NCBI GenBank assembly: GCA_023313575.1
Contig: JAJTTP010000009.1
Location: forward strand, 1,488,001-1,552,000
Origin: Eutypella sp. D-1
Taxonomy: Eukaryota; Ascomycota; Sordariomycetes; Xylariales; Diatrypaceae
DNA length: 64,000 nucleotides
Reading direction: 5' to 3'
Position 1 is the first letter of the stretch; each line of letters begins with the position of its first letter. The translations under genes were made by a program, and so were the position numbers. Below, in pieces: positions 47,081 through 59,510 of this stretch. The notes beneath the pieces are model-generated. The model made no database searches, was not told the DNA's origin, and saw nothing but the letters and a program-made list of their open reading frames with translations.

Positions 47081-47584
47081 CTCAGCAATTGGGTCGGGGG
47101 GTTGGGCCTACTAGTATGTATCATCACACTCACTCCCTCACTACATATAGTTAGGTAGCTAGGGAAAGCTGAGAGCAAAGCATCAATCAATCATCCCACT
47201 TCAACACTCCACCACAATCGATAACTTTCAAGTGGGTCCGTCCTGTGCTCCGATTTATGCATAAACTCATGAAGCTTTTATTATGCAAGCAGTACAATAT
47301 TATGCAGATTCGGGTTATCGCTTGGAAAAGAGCCATTATCTTATCTTATCTTATACTAAGTCACTAGTCCACTTTTATGTGGCTTGCTCGATTAGCTTAG
47401 GGCACAATTTTTCCATTTACCAAATTTCACCCACCACAACTGAATTAGTTAGGCATTTCGGCTTTTTTTTTCTCCTTCCCTCTCCATCCCGATCTCATCT
47501 CGACAAGCCCAGCGAAAACAACTGCACGACAACCTCACCATCCTCGCCTTTCTCCTACTAACCAAAAAAATTCCAACAGTCAAA
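47081..47584. other. Divergent promoter region Coa1 / L26
   Basis: 504 bases between divergent starts. TAGTTAGGTAGCTAGG near 47149-47164 and a TTATC repeat (about 47338-47352) are visible. The T/C-rich run 47461-47510 is likely the L26 leader. No gene seen. Confidence 0.65.
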
Positions 47585-48240
47585 ATGACCAAGATTCAGT
47601 CCAGTACGTTATTTTCTTTTATTCCCTCGAGCACCCGAAATTACGGGAGATCGCACCCCCACGGCATCACAGGATCGATCATTCTCGCGATACCTCTAAT
47701 ACCCGCGATCCCGTGATATCGTCGTTCAACCCTAATTGAAAGTGGAATCTCCTAACTAACGCAATGGTGCATTTTCAGGCGTTTCCAGCTCCCGGCGTAA
47801 GTCGAGGAAGGCGCACTTCAGCGCCCCCTCCAGCGTCCGCCGTGTTATCATGAGCGCGCCCCTGAGCAAGGAGCTGCGTGAGAAGTACAACGTAAGTCTT
47901 TGATTTCTACCTTGTAGATGCAAGTATTGAGCTAGAGCTGACCTCGGTTCTCTCCCCCCCATCACAGGTCCGCAGCATCCCCATCCGCAAGGACGACGAG
48001 GTCGAGATCGTGCGGGGCTCCAACAAGGGCAGCGAGGGCAAGGTCACTTCGGTCTACCGCCTCAAGTACCAGATCCACGTCGAGCGCGTCACCCGCGACA
48101 AGGCCTCCGGCCAGAGCGTTCCCCTCGGCATCCACCCCAGCAAGGTCGTCATCAAGAAGCTCAAGCTCGACAAGGACCGCGAGAACATCCTGGAGCGCAT
48201 CAAGGCCGGCCGTGAGCTGCGCGTTAAGAACAGCAAATAG
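47585..48240 (+). CDS. RPL26: Cytosolic large-subunit ribosomal protein uL24 (L26)
   Basis: Exons 47585-47603, 47779-47891 and 47968-48240 join in frame to 134 residues. The tiny first exon encodes MTKIQS plus one base. The body is a complete eukaryotic uL24: [19 protein letters not shown], then [16 protein letters not shown], the KOW motif region [20 protein letters not shown], and the end [20 protein letters not shown]. uL24 is an early-assembling 60S protein near the tunnel exit. A first exon of only 19 coding bases followed by a 175-base intron is typical of fungal ribosomal protein genes. No anomaly. Confidence 0.97.
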
Positions 48241-50163
48241 ATTTTCATTGTCTTCTGAATCTTTTTTTTGTTTGTTCCCTACCCGCCGCAAGCAACCCTC
48301 CACCACATACATATATGCATACACACATGACAGGCGGTTAAAATAACGATGTGGTGGGAAATGGCCTGGCTTTTCTTTTTCCTCCTTCGGAAACAACGAT
48401 GAAGGAGAACTACGACAAGGGGTTCCTTGATTGACGTCTTTTACGAGCAATTGGTTCACGTCGTCCTCGATAGAGGCGGCTAAGTACCTGGACGGGCTTT
48501 ATTCATGGCTGGCGTACGAGGGAGGGGGTTGGTGGGCTAGCATTTAGATGCTTTCTCTCTTCTGACGGCACGACCACGCAATGCGCAGAGGCGGCACTTC
48601 AGAGGAAGAAGAGGAGAAGAAGAAAAAAAGAGACAAAAATTACTTCATATTAATGGCCGTTTCACAGTCTATCTTTGCCTGTGAAATGTTCCATGGGAGG
48701 TGCTTCCCGAAGTCTGCTTTTCCAGGGCAGCCATGCCTTTTGGCTTATCACGCCAGGCCATGCCATGCCATGCCATGCTTTATTCCCCGTGACCTTGCTT
48801 TCCTTGATCGATGCCCCTCCTGACTCCTTTGACTGACCCACAGCTATCCAGTTTGAGTATCTGACCTGACTGGCGCTTAGAAGATTGCGCAAGGTCCGGG
48901 GCCAGAACAAGAAGCGCACCCAACTCTAGCAGGGTCTGCAGAGAGAAGGGTTTTTTGTTCTATGCCAGCCCTCCAAAAGGTACAGTATACACATCCATCC
49001 ATTTCACACCCATTTCACATCCACTTCCCGCCCCCCCCCCCCCACGCCCTGCACACATAAATCAAAAACCGCTAGGATATCTCCGCGTCAACCTATGTAA
49101 CGAGTTTTTCCATGGTTTTCGAGGTATACGACTGGCGAAGAATAAATTTAGCGGCTCCGGGCTAAGGGGGTCCCCGGCTTGAATCGCCGGGTCTCATGCC
49201 CCCCTTTCCCGGCCGCTCTCGCCTGCAGACTTTCGTAGAGATGTCTCCGAAAACGTGACATTGATGAGGTTGGAAGTTTGATGGTGAGGTACATTCTTAG
49301 TATTAGATGTGTGTATATCTCTTCTAGAGCAGCAAGGGTTACTTAGCTTAAATATATATATATATCAATGAAAGATCAAAATCACAGCAGTCCTTGTCTA
49401 AGTCTACAATTGCTATGATTCCTCTCTATAGTCATTTCCCTAAGTGGCGACCTAGCTTGCAAATCGTAGGCCAACCTGCTACCATCGTTCAAGAGGGGCC
49501 TTCCACCAAACGAAGTCTGCTCGACTCAAAATGATCGCTTTTTTCTCACATTTAGGCATATTGTTTACATTCAGACACGAGACTCCAGTAAAGCAAAAAC
49601 TTTTATTAAGGGGGTGTGAATGACGAAGATGAAGTGGGGTAAGGGGATGTCTGGCCTTCTGTGACATATGATGTGGTGTTATGCTGTCCTAACCTAGCTC
49701 TATCTAACACTTGATTCTATATAGAACCTTTTCTTCATAACCCTGCCTCCTCAAAAACATGCAAGGTAATAGCCGCCGCATTTTACCCTCATTAGTACCT
49801 CTAGTGGGCTTCGTCTCGGCCTCAGCGTATAAAAAGGGAAAGCTATTCCATATTCCATAACCGTTCAAATCCAGATACCATGATCGATTGCTCATACAAA
49901 TTAATATAACAATGAGACAGATAGAAGTACCGAAGTGATGCATGAAGTCTATAACTCTTTCAGTGCAAAAGTGCCAGAAATAGCATGACAAGTCGTAATA
50001 CTCGGCTTGTCCAGTCCAAGAAAGTCGGATGCGTTGTGGCTGTTGCTGTTATCCCTTAAGCCTCTTATTACGTCCATAGATGTTGTGGGGTGGTTGGAGG
50101 ATGCCAAGGCTATTTGCAATCAGAAGCGATGAGACCACGATGGTTGGAATGGCAAGGACCTGT
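48241..50163. other. 1.9 kb convergent spacer, holds a strong hairpin
   Basis: No protein gene supported. Apart from the 3' UTRs of the two convergent genes it contains a 68-base foldback at 49150-49217 (separate entry), a short CCATG repeat (about 48759-48777), C-run at 49029-49043 and TATATATATATATC near 49352-49365. Confidence 0.55.
49150..49217. other. 68-base foldback with three stacked helices
   Basis: Pairing was traced base by base. Outer helix: 49150-49155 with 49212-49217 (6 pairs), then, after a two-base bulge, 49158-49161 with 49208-49211 (4 pairs). Middle helix: 49164-49170 with 49200-49206 (7 pairs, five of them G-C). Inner helix: 49173-49178 with 49186-49191 (6 G-C pairs) closing a 7-base loop TTGAATC. 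That is 23 pairs, mostly G-C, in otherwise A/T-rich spacer. It does not fit a tRNA, 5S or U6 pattern. It could be a structured RNA, a strong 3'-end element, or chance/relic inverted repeat; strand is not known. Confidence 0.6.
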
Positions 50164-53100
50164 TCATAGGATATTTTTCGTCAGGTCAGACTCGGATGCA
50201 GACCCCTCGCGTGGAGGGCGGTTCTCACCGAACTTGTCTGCTGGTCCTTGCGAAACCCCGTGGTCGAGCTCGGCGAGTTTGCCCTCAGTCCCGGTAGCAA
50301 GTCGAGTAGTAGAACCAATGGCATTCGAGACGGCAGGGGTTAGCGACGCCGCTGCGTGACCAAAATATTGCGGGAGATATCCCGTGGCCGTTGTCGAGGA
50401 GACGGTACTAGGAAGCGCCATTCCACTAGGTGATCCTTTCTTCAGCATGGTATGCCAGAGATCGTGTCCTGATTTGTTGCTACAGGACCCTCAGTCATAT
50501 GCTTAGAGAAGAAGAAAAAGGTACGCGTATCGAGAGTCTTACCTCGACCTCTCCGCGCCGCGACCATTCTGCGGGTTGTCATCGACAGGCTTCTCTTGAA
50601 TGGAGGTAGGTGAAACTGTCTTCGATCCTTCCGAAGCCTTCTTGGCGTCTTTTCTCACGTGGGCCGGGGTGGCGGTCGGTTTACCCGTGTCGGGGTCAAC
50701 GATCGGGATGGCTCGGCTGACCTTTTGTCCACTCTCTTGAGAGCGAATGCTTGCGACATCTCGGTTCGGACGGAAGGGATCGTTGTCGGTCGAGGACATT
50801 CGAATACTGCGGTCAGCCCCTGATCGTTCAGCACGCACAGAAGGGTTGGATGGGATTTTCCCCTCGGCTTTCACCGGGGAAGGAGGGTAGAAATCCTTGC
50901 CATCGAACTTCGGCAAACCCGTTCCCTTGGTGGGTACCTGACCCCAGTATACATGCCGAGCACGTTTCTCTTCCTCTGTCAGTTCTCGGGGATAGAAATA
51001 GTCTGTGGCACGAGCACCGAAAGGATTAACCCCCTGGGGCAGCTTTCCAACGAGATACGGAGCTGGCCGCAGGGCCGGCACAGCAGACATAGAGTTTTGG
51101 ACACCTGTGTAGGCGGTGCCTCCAGTAAGATACGCATTGGCGTGCTGTGTCACGTCGTAGTCTTTACGCTCCTTCTGGGCATCATTCGCCACAGGTTGTG
51201 ACTGGTTGTTGTTCTCATCACCCCCACGCCAGGGCTGGGATTCGTTTTGGCCATCCCCTGAGACCGAACCAAATTGGAAACTTTGTGCAAATGCAGAGCC
51301 AGCGGGAAGGCAATACTTCTTCTCGAGTCCTAACACGTCCCTATGATGAGCCACCAGTTCGTCTAGGGCAGTCGACTTGGCCTGTTCCGCGTCGCACCTG
51401 AATGCATTGATACCAATGGCATTGCGATTTTTCTGCCCTTTGCCTCGACGGCGCGAGTGGCTGGATGACTCTTTGTTTCCAAGGTTGGCAAGTTGCTTCC
51501 CTGAATCAACCGAGCCGTCTCGAGTGACATTGTCTGATCGGTTCTCTTTCATGCTGGGAGGTCGTGAAGATGTATTATAAGGCGCCGTGACCAGTGGCTC
51601 CGATCCTTGACTTTGATTGGGGTAGTATATGGCTTCGTAGTCGAGTTGCATCTTCAGCTTATGCTCAAACTCGCGAATGTCACTCCGGAAGCGGTCCGCT
51701 CTCTCTCTGACTGCCTTTTCATCGATCTGATGCTTGTTGTATAGAAGCTGGGTTTCGAGATACTGGAGACTGTGTCGCAGATGGTTGAGCTGCTGTTTCG
51801 TGACATCACTTGCTCGAATCGATGACATGGGAGGTGTCACTAGTTGACCAGCCCGGTGAGAGTAAGCGTGCGTGGCTTGCGAGCCAGCAGGGGCGGGAGT
51901 TGGGCCATAGCTACCCGGAAAGAATCCGGGAGGAGTAAACATTGGGACAGTTGAAGGATGTCCCATGTGTGCCATCCGAGGCGGAGCCAAAACAGCTTGA
52001 CTGCCAGCGACCCCCTGTGGTGGGTAAGAATTTGGGAGGATCATTGGGGTATGGCCCTGAATTGGAAGTACAAGATGACCATTGTAGTAGTAAGGCTTGG
52101 TGTGATCAAACTTCTCTGGATGGGAGACCTCGACTGGGACTGGCTGAGACTTGTATGTGTCATTTCCATCAGCTGCTTGGGCCATAGGGGCAGTCTTCTC
52201 AGCATCCGCGGTAGCGCGAGCAGAGGACGGTGCATTGATTGGGCCACTGGGCTGAGACTGCTGCTGCGGGAAGCCATAAGGTAGTGCGATTCCATTGTGC
52301 ATGGGAATCAGAGGAACCGGCAACCCCAAGTGTGGAAAGGCTGCAGAATGGCCTGGAAGCATCATCTGGCTTCCAGCTGAGGGGAAGCTACTGCCATTCG
52401 TTTCATTCAAGGCCTCAGACTTTCCATTCTTGGAAATGCTGACAGATTCATCTATCTCCTCATCTGCTCGATTTTTCTCCGCCTTGGTGGTGGGGGATGC
52501 AGATGCAGCAGCTCGGGTGTTGGGTACAATCCTGCCACCCGCAGTGACTCGAACGTGGGTGGGCGAGACGACCGCCTTGAAGAATCTCTGGAATCCTTCG
52601 CTACGCTGCGCTGCGAGACCTGCCGGGGCAGCAATGGGCTCATTAGAGGTGACTTCGGAGCTCGAACGGCCACGATATCTCCATTCCATTCTGCCGTTGG
52701 TGGCCGGGCGTTGCCTTTTTCCCTTGAACAGGACCTGCTCCTCACTTTCTTCTGTAGAAGAAGAGATGTCTCCCTTGATCTTCTTCAGGCGGTGAGGCTG
52801 CACGGGAGGATCACTATTCTTCTTCTTGACTATCTCAGCTATGATGTTGTTAGTCACAGATGATCAATCACGAGTAATAAGAACATTGTCAGTGAGATAG
52901 GCTACTTACCAATCTCTGAGTTGAATTTGATTCCATCGTGGGGAAGTTGGGACGACCATGAATCCCTGAGCCTCAAGAGCTCAGCAGCGCTGTATACGCG
53001 CGACTCCATCGGGCAGGTAAGATACCCAAACACACAGTATGTGCGATGAGTTTCTTGGTTATGCCAAGTAAAATAAGTCGCGTATGAGGGTGGTTCTAGA

Positions 53101-53414
53101 GGATCTTGGGCAAGGTACGTGGATGTTACGGCGAGAACTGCCAGGAGCTGCCTTGACGTTCTAGAAAGGTCAGTTATTTTCTGTGCTTGTAGTTGCGACA
53201 TGATGAACTTGGAAGGACTTGAAGATGGTAGGGGTGTCCAGGTGTCTTGGGTAGGATCGCCATTTCTCACGATGATGTGCTGGGCTCGTCGGTCATTTCT
53301 TATGTAGAACTTGATCTCAACAAGCCTAGGTGCAGGGATGGGGACATCATCTGCCTGAGCTCGCTTGAGCGCCTTGTACAGCTTTTTTCTGATGCGCTTA
53401 TGTAGCTTCATCAT
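50164..53414 (-). CDS. Large Ser/Gln/Pro-rich protein of unknown function
   Basis: Exons 53414-52910, 52838-50543 and 50479-50164 join in frame to 1,038 residues. Visible parts: a basic helical N-terminus (MMKLHKRIRKKLYKALKRAQ), a folded-looking segment to residue about 170 (DTWTPLPSSSPSKFIMSQ, ATYFTWHNQETHRTYCVFGY, SAAELLRLRDSW), a motif EWRYRGRSSSE, then HVRVTAGGRIVPNTR. Later come a short coiled coil (LNHLRHSLQYLETQLLYNK), and conserved-looking DYFYPRELTEEEKRARHVYW. The rest is disordered. I do not recognise the family. The 3' end is uncertain: a donor GTGAGA at 50232 with a CTGAC branch and acceptor near 50164 would replace the last residues by a different short tail. The leader appears long. 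Confidence 0.75.
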
Positions 53415-56400
53415 GTAGGATGTGGTAGTACTAGAGCTCGACAGGGAGAATGGGAATCGAGGAGGGATATGGAGAACAGCAGGGGGGGGGGTATGAGATT
53501 TGAATGAATGATGGTTGTTTGTTGTTGATGATATTCTTAAGCTAAGGGGGGGTTATTGGATGGATTAAGGTATTGGTGTTGGGATATTCTAGGGTCGGGG
53601 GGATGAATTGATGCTGAAGTGTGTACGAGGAGGGATGAGGGGGGTCTTGTCAGATATGCGTCCACGAGGGGTATGTAGATGGAACAAGGAAAGCGTGTAT
53701 GTATATGCGTGTAGTGATTAACATCAACCCCAATTAAGAAGATGAAATTTGGACTGTCTGGAAGCCAAAATTCGAGAGAAAGACAGGCATGTGTATAACC
53801 AAAGAAGCACCTCGTGACTATTATATACCGAGCAGTTGCCTAAATAAAAAAATAGGACATACCAAAAAACGGATCTGGCAAAGCAATCAGCAACCAGTGT
53901 TCATACAGGAAGATCTCGAGCCGGCAGACGGACTCGGTATGCGATATGTGCTTGATTTGCAGGATCTTGAGATGGACTGGGACTAAGCTTTTGATGAGAG
54001 ATGGAAAACGATGGCAAATGGTAGAGGGCAGCGTTGCGTGGGAGGATAATTTATTTACGACACACGTAACTCAGAGTGCTCGTAATATGCATGGGTTGGC
54101 GACTTCTCTCTCTCGGTGGACTTTACTCACATAAACAAGTGAACGGCAAGGTGACTAAAGGCCAGACCAAACCTTCAAGGAGGCCCGGAAAGAGCCTTCT
54201 CCAGTAGCAACTGGCAGAGGAAGACCGTAGCCTGTGTCGTAGGGGCAAGAGTAACAGTAGGTATGAGGTATGAGGAATCCAAGAGAATCGAGAAAGTGAA
54301 AGTCAACAAGGATCAGGATGAAGGGCAAGAATGAAGATGTTTTTTTGTCAGAGTGGCCAAGAAGAGAGTCCAAGACGATACGCGGCCGACAATATGCGAC
54401 CGACGACTTCTGATGATTTTAGTACTGGGCAAGCCGTAAACAAGTATGTCGACGATGAGAAAGACTTGGATATTCAAGTAAGTGTAGAGGAACAGGTGCT
54501 CATTGATAGTAATAGCCAAAGGCTACGTAGAGGGTGGTTGTCGTTACAGGAAACTCCTTGTACGGTTTCTAGGATGATAGGAAGGTTACGTGGTGACAAC
54601 AATAACAAGAGTTGCCACCTGGGTAGGTAAGATCGAGAGAGGTAAAAACAGTGAATATTTGTGAAGGACCGAGGCAGATAACCTTGGAAGGCAGGAAGTC
54701 GGTAGAAAGAAGAGTTGTTGAGGAGGGTGAGTTGGATGGAATGGAAGGAAGAAGGCAAAGAAGATATGTCCAACAACAACAACAACTCCTCAGGCATACA
54801 ATCAGTATCTACTCAGATTGGTAGAATAACCGGCAATCGCAACGTTACCGCCTACCGTTTACTGCAAATACAGCACAACCCGGAGCGGGGGCGGGGTTGG
54901 CAGAAAAGCTATTACATTAACATCCTCGTTCCTTCCTAAGTACTTGAGGATATCATCTACCCGGTTAGCTACTAGGTTCATAAGGCCCTGAGGAAGGTAC
55001 GAGGCATGGTACGCGATGATGTAGTACGCGATATATGCATATTCAAAGGCGCGTCTGCCTTCAATCCCCCCGATCTCCCCGGGGCTTACCAAACAAGCAA
55101 GCAACAGCAACGTACCTGCCCTCCCGACTTGCTAACAACCTGGAACAGGTAAGCTACGAACCGCTAAGGCCTGTGGACTAGGTCATCCCTCCTACAATTG
55201 AGTAACCATAAAGCTAGACATTCATCGTAATGACCACGAGCAGGTATAGGAACTTGAGTATGGCCTGAGGCACATCCATCACTGACCTGATCTTAATGAC
55301 CCGAGTAAATATAACCAGCTAGAGTCTCACAACTTAAGAAAACAGGGTCTCCAGTTATAGATGGTGTGAATTCTAGGGCATCGGTACATAGTAGCGTAAA
55401 ATCACTATTCTTCTATTTACCTAGTAGTAACCGTAGTATCTAGGTCAGTACTGTATCTAGGTTGGCAGGTGACCACATAGTGGAAAGGCCAAATTGAGTG
55501 TGTGGTAACAAGACAAAGCCCGGTTAACCAACCAGGTTAAGATACTGGTACATACACCAAATATCAAGTTGGCTTAAATCAATGTGAATTCTGAGAGCAC
55601 CATGGCACTGGATGTCACGTAGAGCTTTATTATGGAACACCTGGTTAGGTGCAGTGGACGGGACCGCACCCCTTTCTAAAGACTTTGAGGAGGCCAGGCT
55701 TTCCCATGACTAGGGAGAAAGGACTCCTTTCTATTCAGATAGGGACAGAGTACAGTAGTTCAACTTACCCAACAGTGGCCCAGGCCTCTCATACTGTATC
55801 ATAACCGCTGACAGACCTCACACTTTATTATGGAAAAAGAAAAGCAAGACTTAAGGATACCTAAATGATCCTGCCAACATATACTCAAAGAAAGTGGAGA
55901 CTCATACACCAACAATTATGCTTAACGATTAATACATATTCAGTACTAGTTAAGCTACCTAGGTATCTATTCAGCCGTATCAATGTTACCTAATCGTTCC
56001 CGATCTACTTAGGTACCCAGGTGTAAACGCAAAAAGGTAAAGCTACACCCATAAAAAGTCAGCTTAATAACAACAACAACAACACTTAAGTAACGCCCAG
56101 CTCTGCTATTCCAACTAAAGGCCTCAGGATGTAAAAGAAGGGGCCTGAGTAGGACACCTCTTCATATGGAATATCAGGTGATCTTCTCTCTGCCTAGCGG
56201 TTCTACATGTGCTTGCTTCATTCACTCTACCATTTTAGGTTCAACCCCTATAGTGGGGTATATATTACGTCAGCAAGTTTTTTGATAAGGGCCAACTTGA
56301 ACAAACCAACCGGCGTGACCCCCCAAAACGGGTATCAACTTTGCCATTCAAACATTCATTTACGAAGCCAGACAGGCGATCATTAATTCCGCCATGTCCA

Positions 56401-57264
56401 GTTTCAAATGCTTTACTAGCAAAATCCCTCCCACCGCAGATGCTCCGCTGAATGATCATGGTGGTTGGTTGGTTGGTTGGTTGGCACCAATGCTGCTGCT
56501 GCTGCTAGATAGCAGAATATGAGCAGTAAACGACAGGTAAAATTTTTGGGACGTTACGCTTCCTAACGTTGCTTATTGCTATGCTCGCGAACACGGGTTG
56601 TGGATAAAATCCAAAACCAAAATAATCCATCCATCTTATCAATGCCATGCCATACCATGCCGTATCAAAGGGGGGAAGAAGGGACGCCGCCGCTCGCTCA
56701 CTCGCTTGCTCACGAAACCAAACCCCTCTTCTCCGCGAAGAACAACGTCCCCCGAGGCTATGCTTCGCAGTGCGATCCATACCGCCATGCGCGTAAACAG
56801 AAGACGGACGACGAACTGAAACCAACCAACAAACAAACAAAACGACGAAGCGGAGGGTCTACACGCCCCCCCCCCCCCATGTGTGCTTCCGTAGAACCCC
56901 ACTCAACTCACACAGTCTGTGTCTGCAGCCCAGAGAAGAAACAGAAAAACCCCAGGTATGTACCCCCTGACCTACCCCAAACGCCCCTGTTTCTTTTCCC
57001 AGCTAAATTTGATATTGAGGGCATTTTTCTTTCCCAATAATCCCATGTCCCATATCCGCTGTGAAAGCAAACTAGCGATCTGCGTAATACCATCAGTATT
57101 GACCTTGATACGTGTGTGTGATGCGCGGACGTGAGGGGGGCTGCAAAAGGTGTTTTTTGGGTTTTTTTTTTGGTTTTTTTTTTTTTTGGAAAAGGGGGGG
57201 CGAGGGCGTGGGGATTTGTGGAAGCATTGAGCTGTAAGCAAGAGTCGGCGGCTTATGGGGGGAA
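53415..57264. other. 3.8 kb gene-poor stretch
   Basis: No gene was recognised by open frame or by hand-splicing. The part nearest 53415 is probably leader and promoter of the large protein. From about 55140 to 56260 the DNA is A/T-rich with many CTAGGTA/TTAGGTA words (55955-55965, 56007-56017). A GGTT array lies near 56462-56483 and a long T/G homopolymer block near 57151-57190, just beyond the E3 ligase stop. Confidence 0.5.
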
Positions 57265-59510
57265 TTACTTACGACCTAGCAAAGAGAAGTCCTTAAAGTC
57301 CTCCTCCTCTTCATCATCGTCGTCATCGACGTCCTCATCATCATCGGTAGACCAGTCCGACTCGTCTTCCGAGCCAGCCGCGTCGTCCTCGTCCTCGTCC
57401 TCCCTGTCTTCGTCGGATGCGATGCTCCGCTGGAAGCGGCTCCAGAACCCTAGTATGTCCTCCCTCTCCTCTTCCTCAATGGCGCTCATCTGGGCGTCGT
57501 TCCAGCCGTTTCCGAAGTTGGGCATCGGGGAGAAGGACCTCGAGAGCCTATCCGCCGCCAGCAGGCCGAGGTCCGGTTGCCCTGCCGCGTTAGGGACGGG
57601 GACCACCACGTTGGAAGAATGGCGTCGCCTCCTAGGGATCTCCCGTCCGGTGGGTATATCCTGTGCGAATGTCACATTGGCCGTGGAAGTCGGTGCGCTT
57701 GCCTCTGGTGACTGATTATTCGGTTGGGGCCTAAAGGAGGCGACACCCTCGGGATTCGCGCCCAGAATCTGCAACTGGGCCGTGTTATAAGACTGACAGA
57801 CGGCGCACTTCAGACCAAGCCAATGGTATTTGACCGAAGTCTTGGCGGAGCAATCGTTGCAGAGGATGACGGCTCGCGTGTCCTCAAACTCTGGTGGCAT
57901 CGGCTGGGACTCGATAGACATGTCGATGTTTCGGAATTGAAATTCCATGTTCGCCACGCTCTTGTTACAGATCGGACACTTGTATGACGTCTCCATGAAT
58001 TCGTTAAGACATGAGCGGTGTATGCTATGCCCGCATCTCATGAAGCAGACGGCTTTAGGTGACGTGAACATGTAGTCGCCGCATATCGGGCAGTCGCAGT
58101 CAGTGACTCGCTCAATGCACCTATGATCCGACTCCTTGGAAATGGCGATACATGCGCAGCATTTCTATTGTCATATTTGTTAACCCAGATAGCCCAGGTA
58201 TATGATATGAGGGTAAAACGTACCTTACAGTGGAAGAAGTCCTTGCCAAGGCCCCTTCCAATCCTGCATATCCCGCAGTCATTACAATGATAGACACTCT
58301 TATCCGGGTCATCATTCCATAGCTTGCAGATGTCGCAGTAGTACCGCGCAGCGGAGACGCCGCAAGAGATGCACGCCTCGCCAGCGCGTTGCGCAGTGCC
58401 ACAAAACATGCATAACATGTTCTTTGTATCCTTCCTAATCAACTCGTGGTCCTCGACGTGGTCATGACAGAAACGGCATGTATACCATCGACTGCACGTG
58501 GAACACTGCAGTTTGACATTGCGGCGGTAATGTTCGCAGCCAAAAGGTCTGTATTCGGTTTCATCGCCTTCTCCCTGCACATCTTCCGGCGAATCAGGCG
58601 TCGGGGCCGGCGGGGCGAAGGTAGGCCTGATATCGCTTTCTGTCAAATTGAACTCCTCTTGCACGGCGCCTTCCAGACGCGCATTTTGCCAGTGTCTGAA
58701 AGTTTCCAACGGCCCCTGTGCCAGTCGTTGCCAGGCAGCAGGATTGTCGGAGGAGACCGCACTGGGAGAAACTGGGATAGGAGGCTGGTCTATCGGAGCA
58801 ATAGGCTTTGACTTGGAGTATCCCTCCAGAAATAAACTATGCATCAAGCGGGCTTTCTCGGGTGGAGGTATATCTTGCGATTGTATATCCAGTATGCGTC
58901 TTCTCAAAGAAGTCATCCCATCATCTTCTGGTATTTCTTTTGGTTTCTGTGCTGCTTCGCTCCGGAACGAGGACCGGAACGGCGACTGGGCATCCTGGAG
59001 CACATCATTGTCATCCTCGCTAACGTGCGAGGGTGATATCAGCTCCCTATCCATCTCGTGCGTTCCAGCTGAGAGTTGACGGGTAGATGGTTCGGCTCGG
59101 GAAGGCAGCGTGGGGCTATTGAGGTCATGGTTTCTCGGAATGTTGTTGGAGGTCGTCGTTGATGGTGTCAGATCGGGCTGATGATCATCGTACTCGGCTT
59201 GATGACATGCCTCATCGTCGTGGGGGCCGCCGTGAGGGTCGCCCTGGGGGTCGAGTTGGACTGATGTCCGCGAAGAGGTAGCTGTCGAGTGTGTTCCTTC
59301 GATGTCGTCGTCTCCTAAGGTAAATGATTCCTTGTCGGTCTCTGATGCCGCATCGTCATGGATCTCCTGGTTCTGGAGACCCCTCTGCACACTACTGGGC
59401 GGCTGCTGCTGATCGGGATGGTGGGCTTCGTTGTTGGGAACGGAGAGTGAGAATCGGCGGGCTTGGCGTATGACAGGGTTAACTAAAAACTCCGCGACGA
59501 GAGACGTCAT
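57265..59510 (-). CDS. CHY zinc-finger / RING E3 ubiquitin ligase (RCHY1/Pirh2-like)
   Basis: Exons 59510-58224 and 58164-57265 join in frame to 728 residues. The first 320 residues are disordered (Ser/Pro/Asp/Gln-rich). Then come a CHY zinc finger from about residue 323 (FGCEHYRRNVKLQCSTC, CRFCHDHVEDHEL), a CTCHY finger (CDICKLWNDDPDKSVYHC to HCKKCCACI), a RING finger (CPICGDYM, CGHSIHRSC, CPICN) and the zinc-ribbon end CNDCSAKTSVKYHWLGLKC. This domain order defines RCHY1/Pirh2-type ubiquitin ligases, including plant BTS/MIEL1 relatives. Zn ligands are intact. The tail is a long acidic run. The stop overlaps a perfect donor GTAAGT (57272-57267), so a further exon starting about 57140 is possible. 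Confidence 0.92.

Noticed and set aside
48890..48930. Exon-like basic tail (RLRKVRGQNKKRTQL) after an AG
   Set aside because: Tempting as the end of a small ribosomal protein, but no upstream exon could be matched to any known family.
49150..49217. tRNA on either strand
   Set aside because: The 7-base loop lacks the T-T-C-R-A arrangement with a G-C closing pair, and no D or anticodon arm forms.
50050..50163. Hydrophobic frame downstream of the large protein (VLAIPTIVVSSLLIANSLG)
   Set aside because: Not reachable in phase from the good donor at 50232; a 36-codon open frame is not rare by chance.
56576..57040. 154-residue plus-strand frame
   Set aside because: Low-complexity Pro/Lys/Thr mixture with no features; lies downstream of the E3 ligase gene on the other strand.
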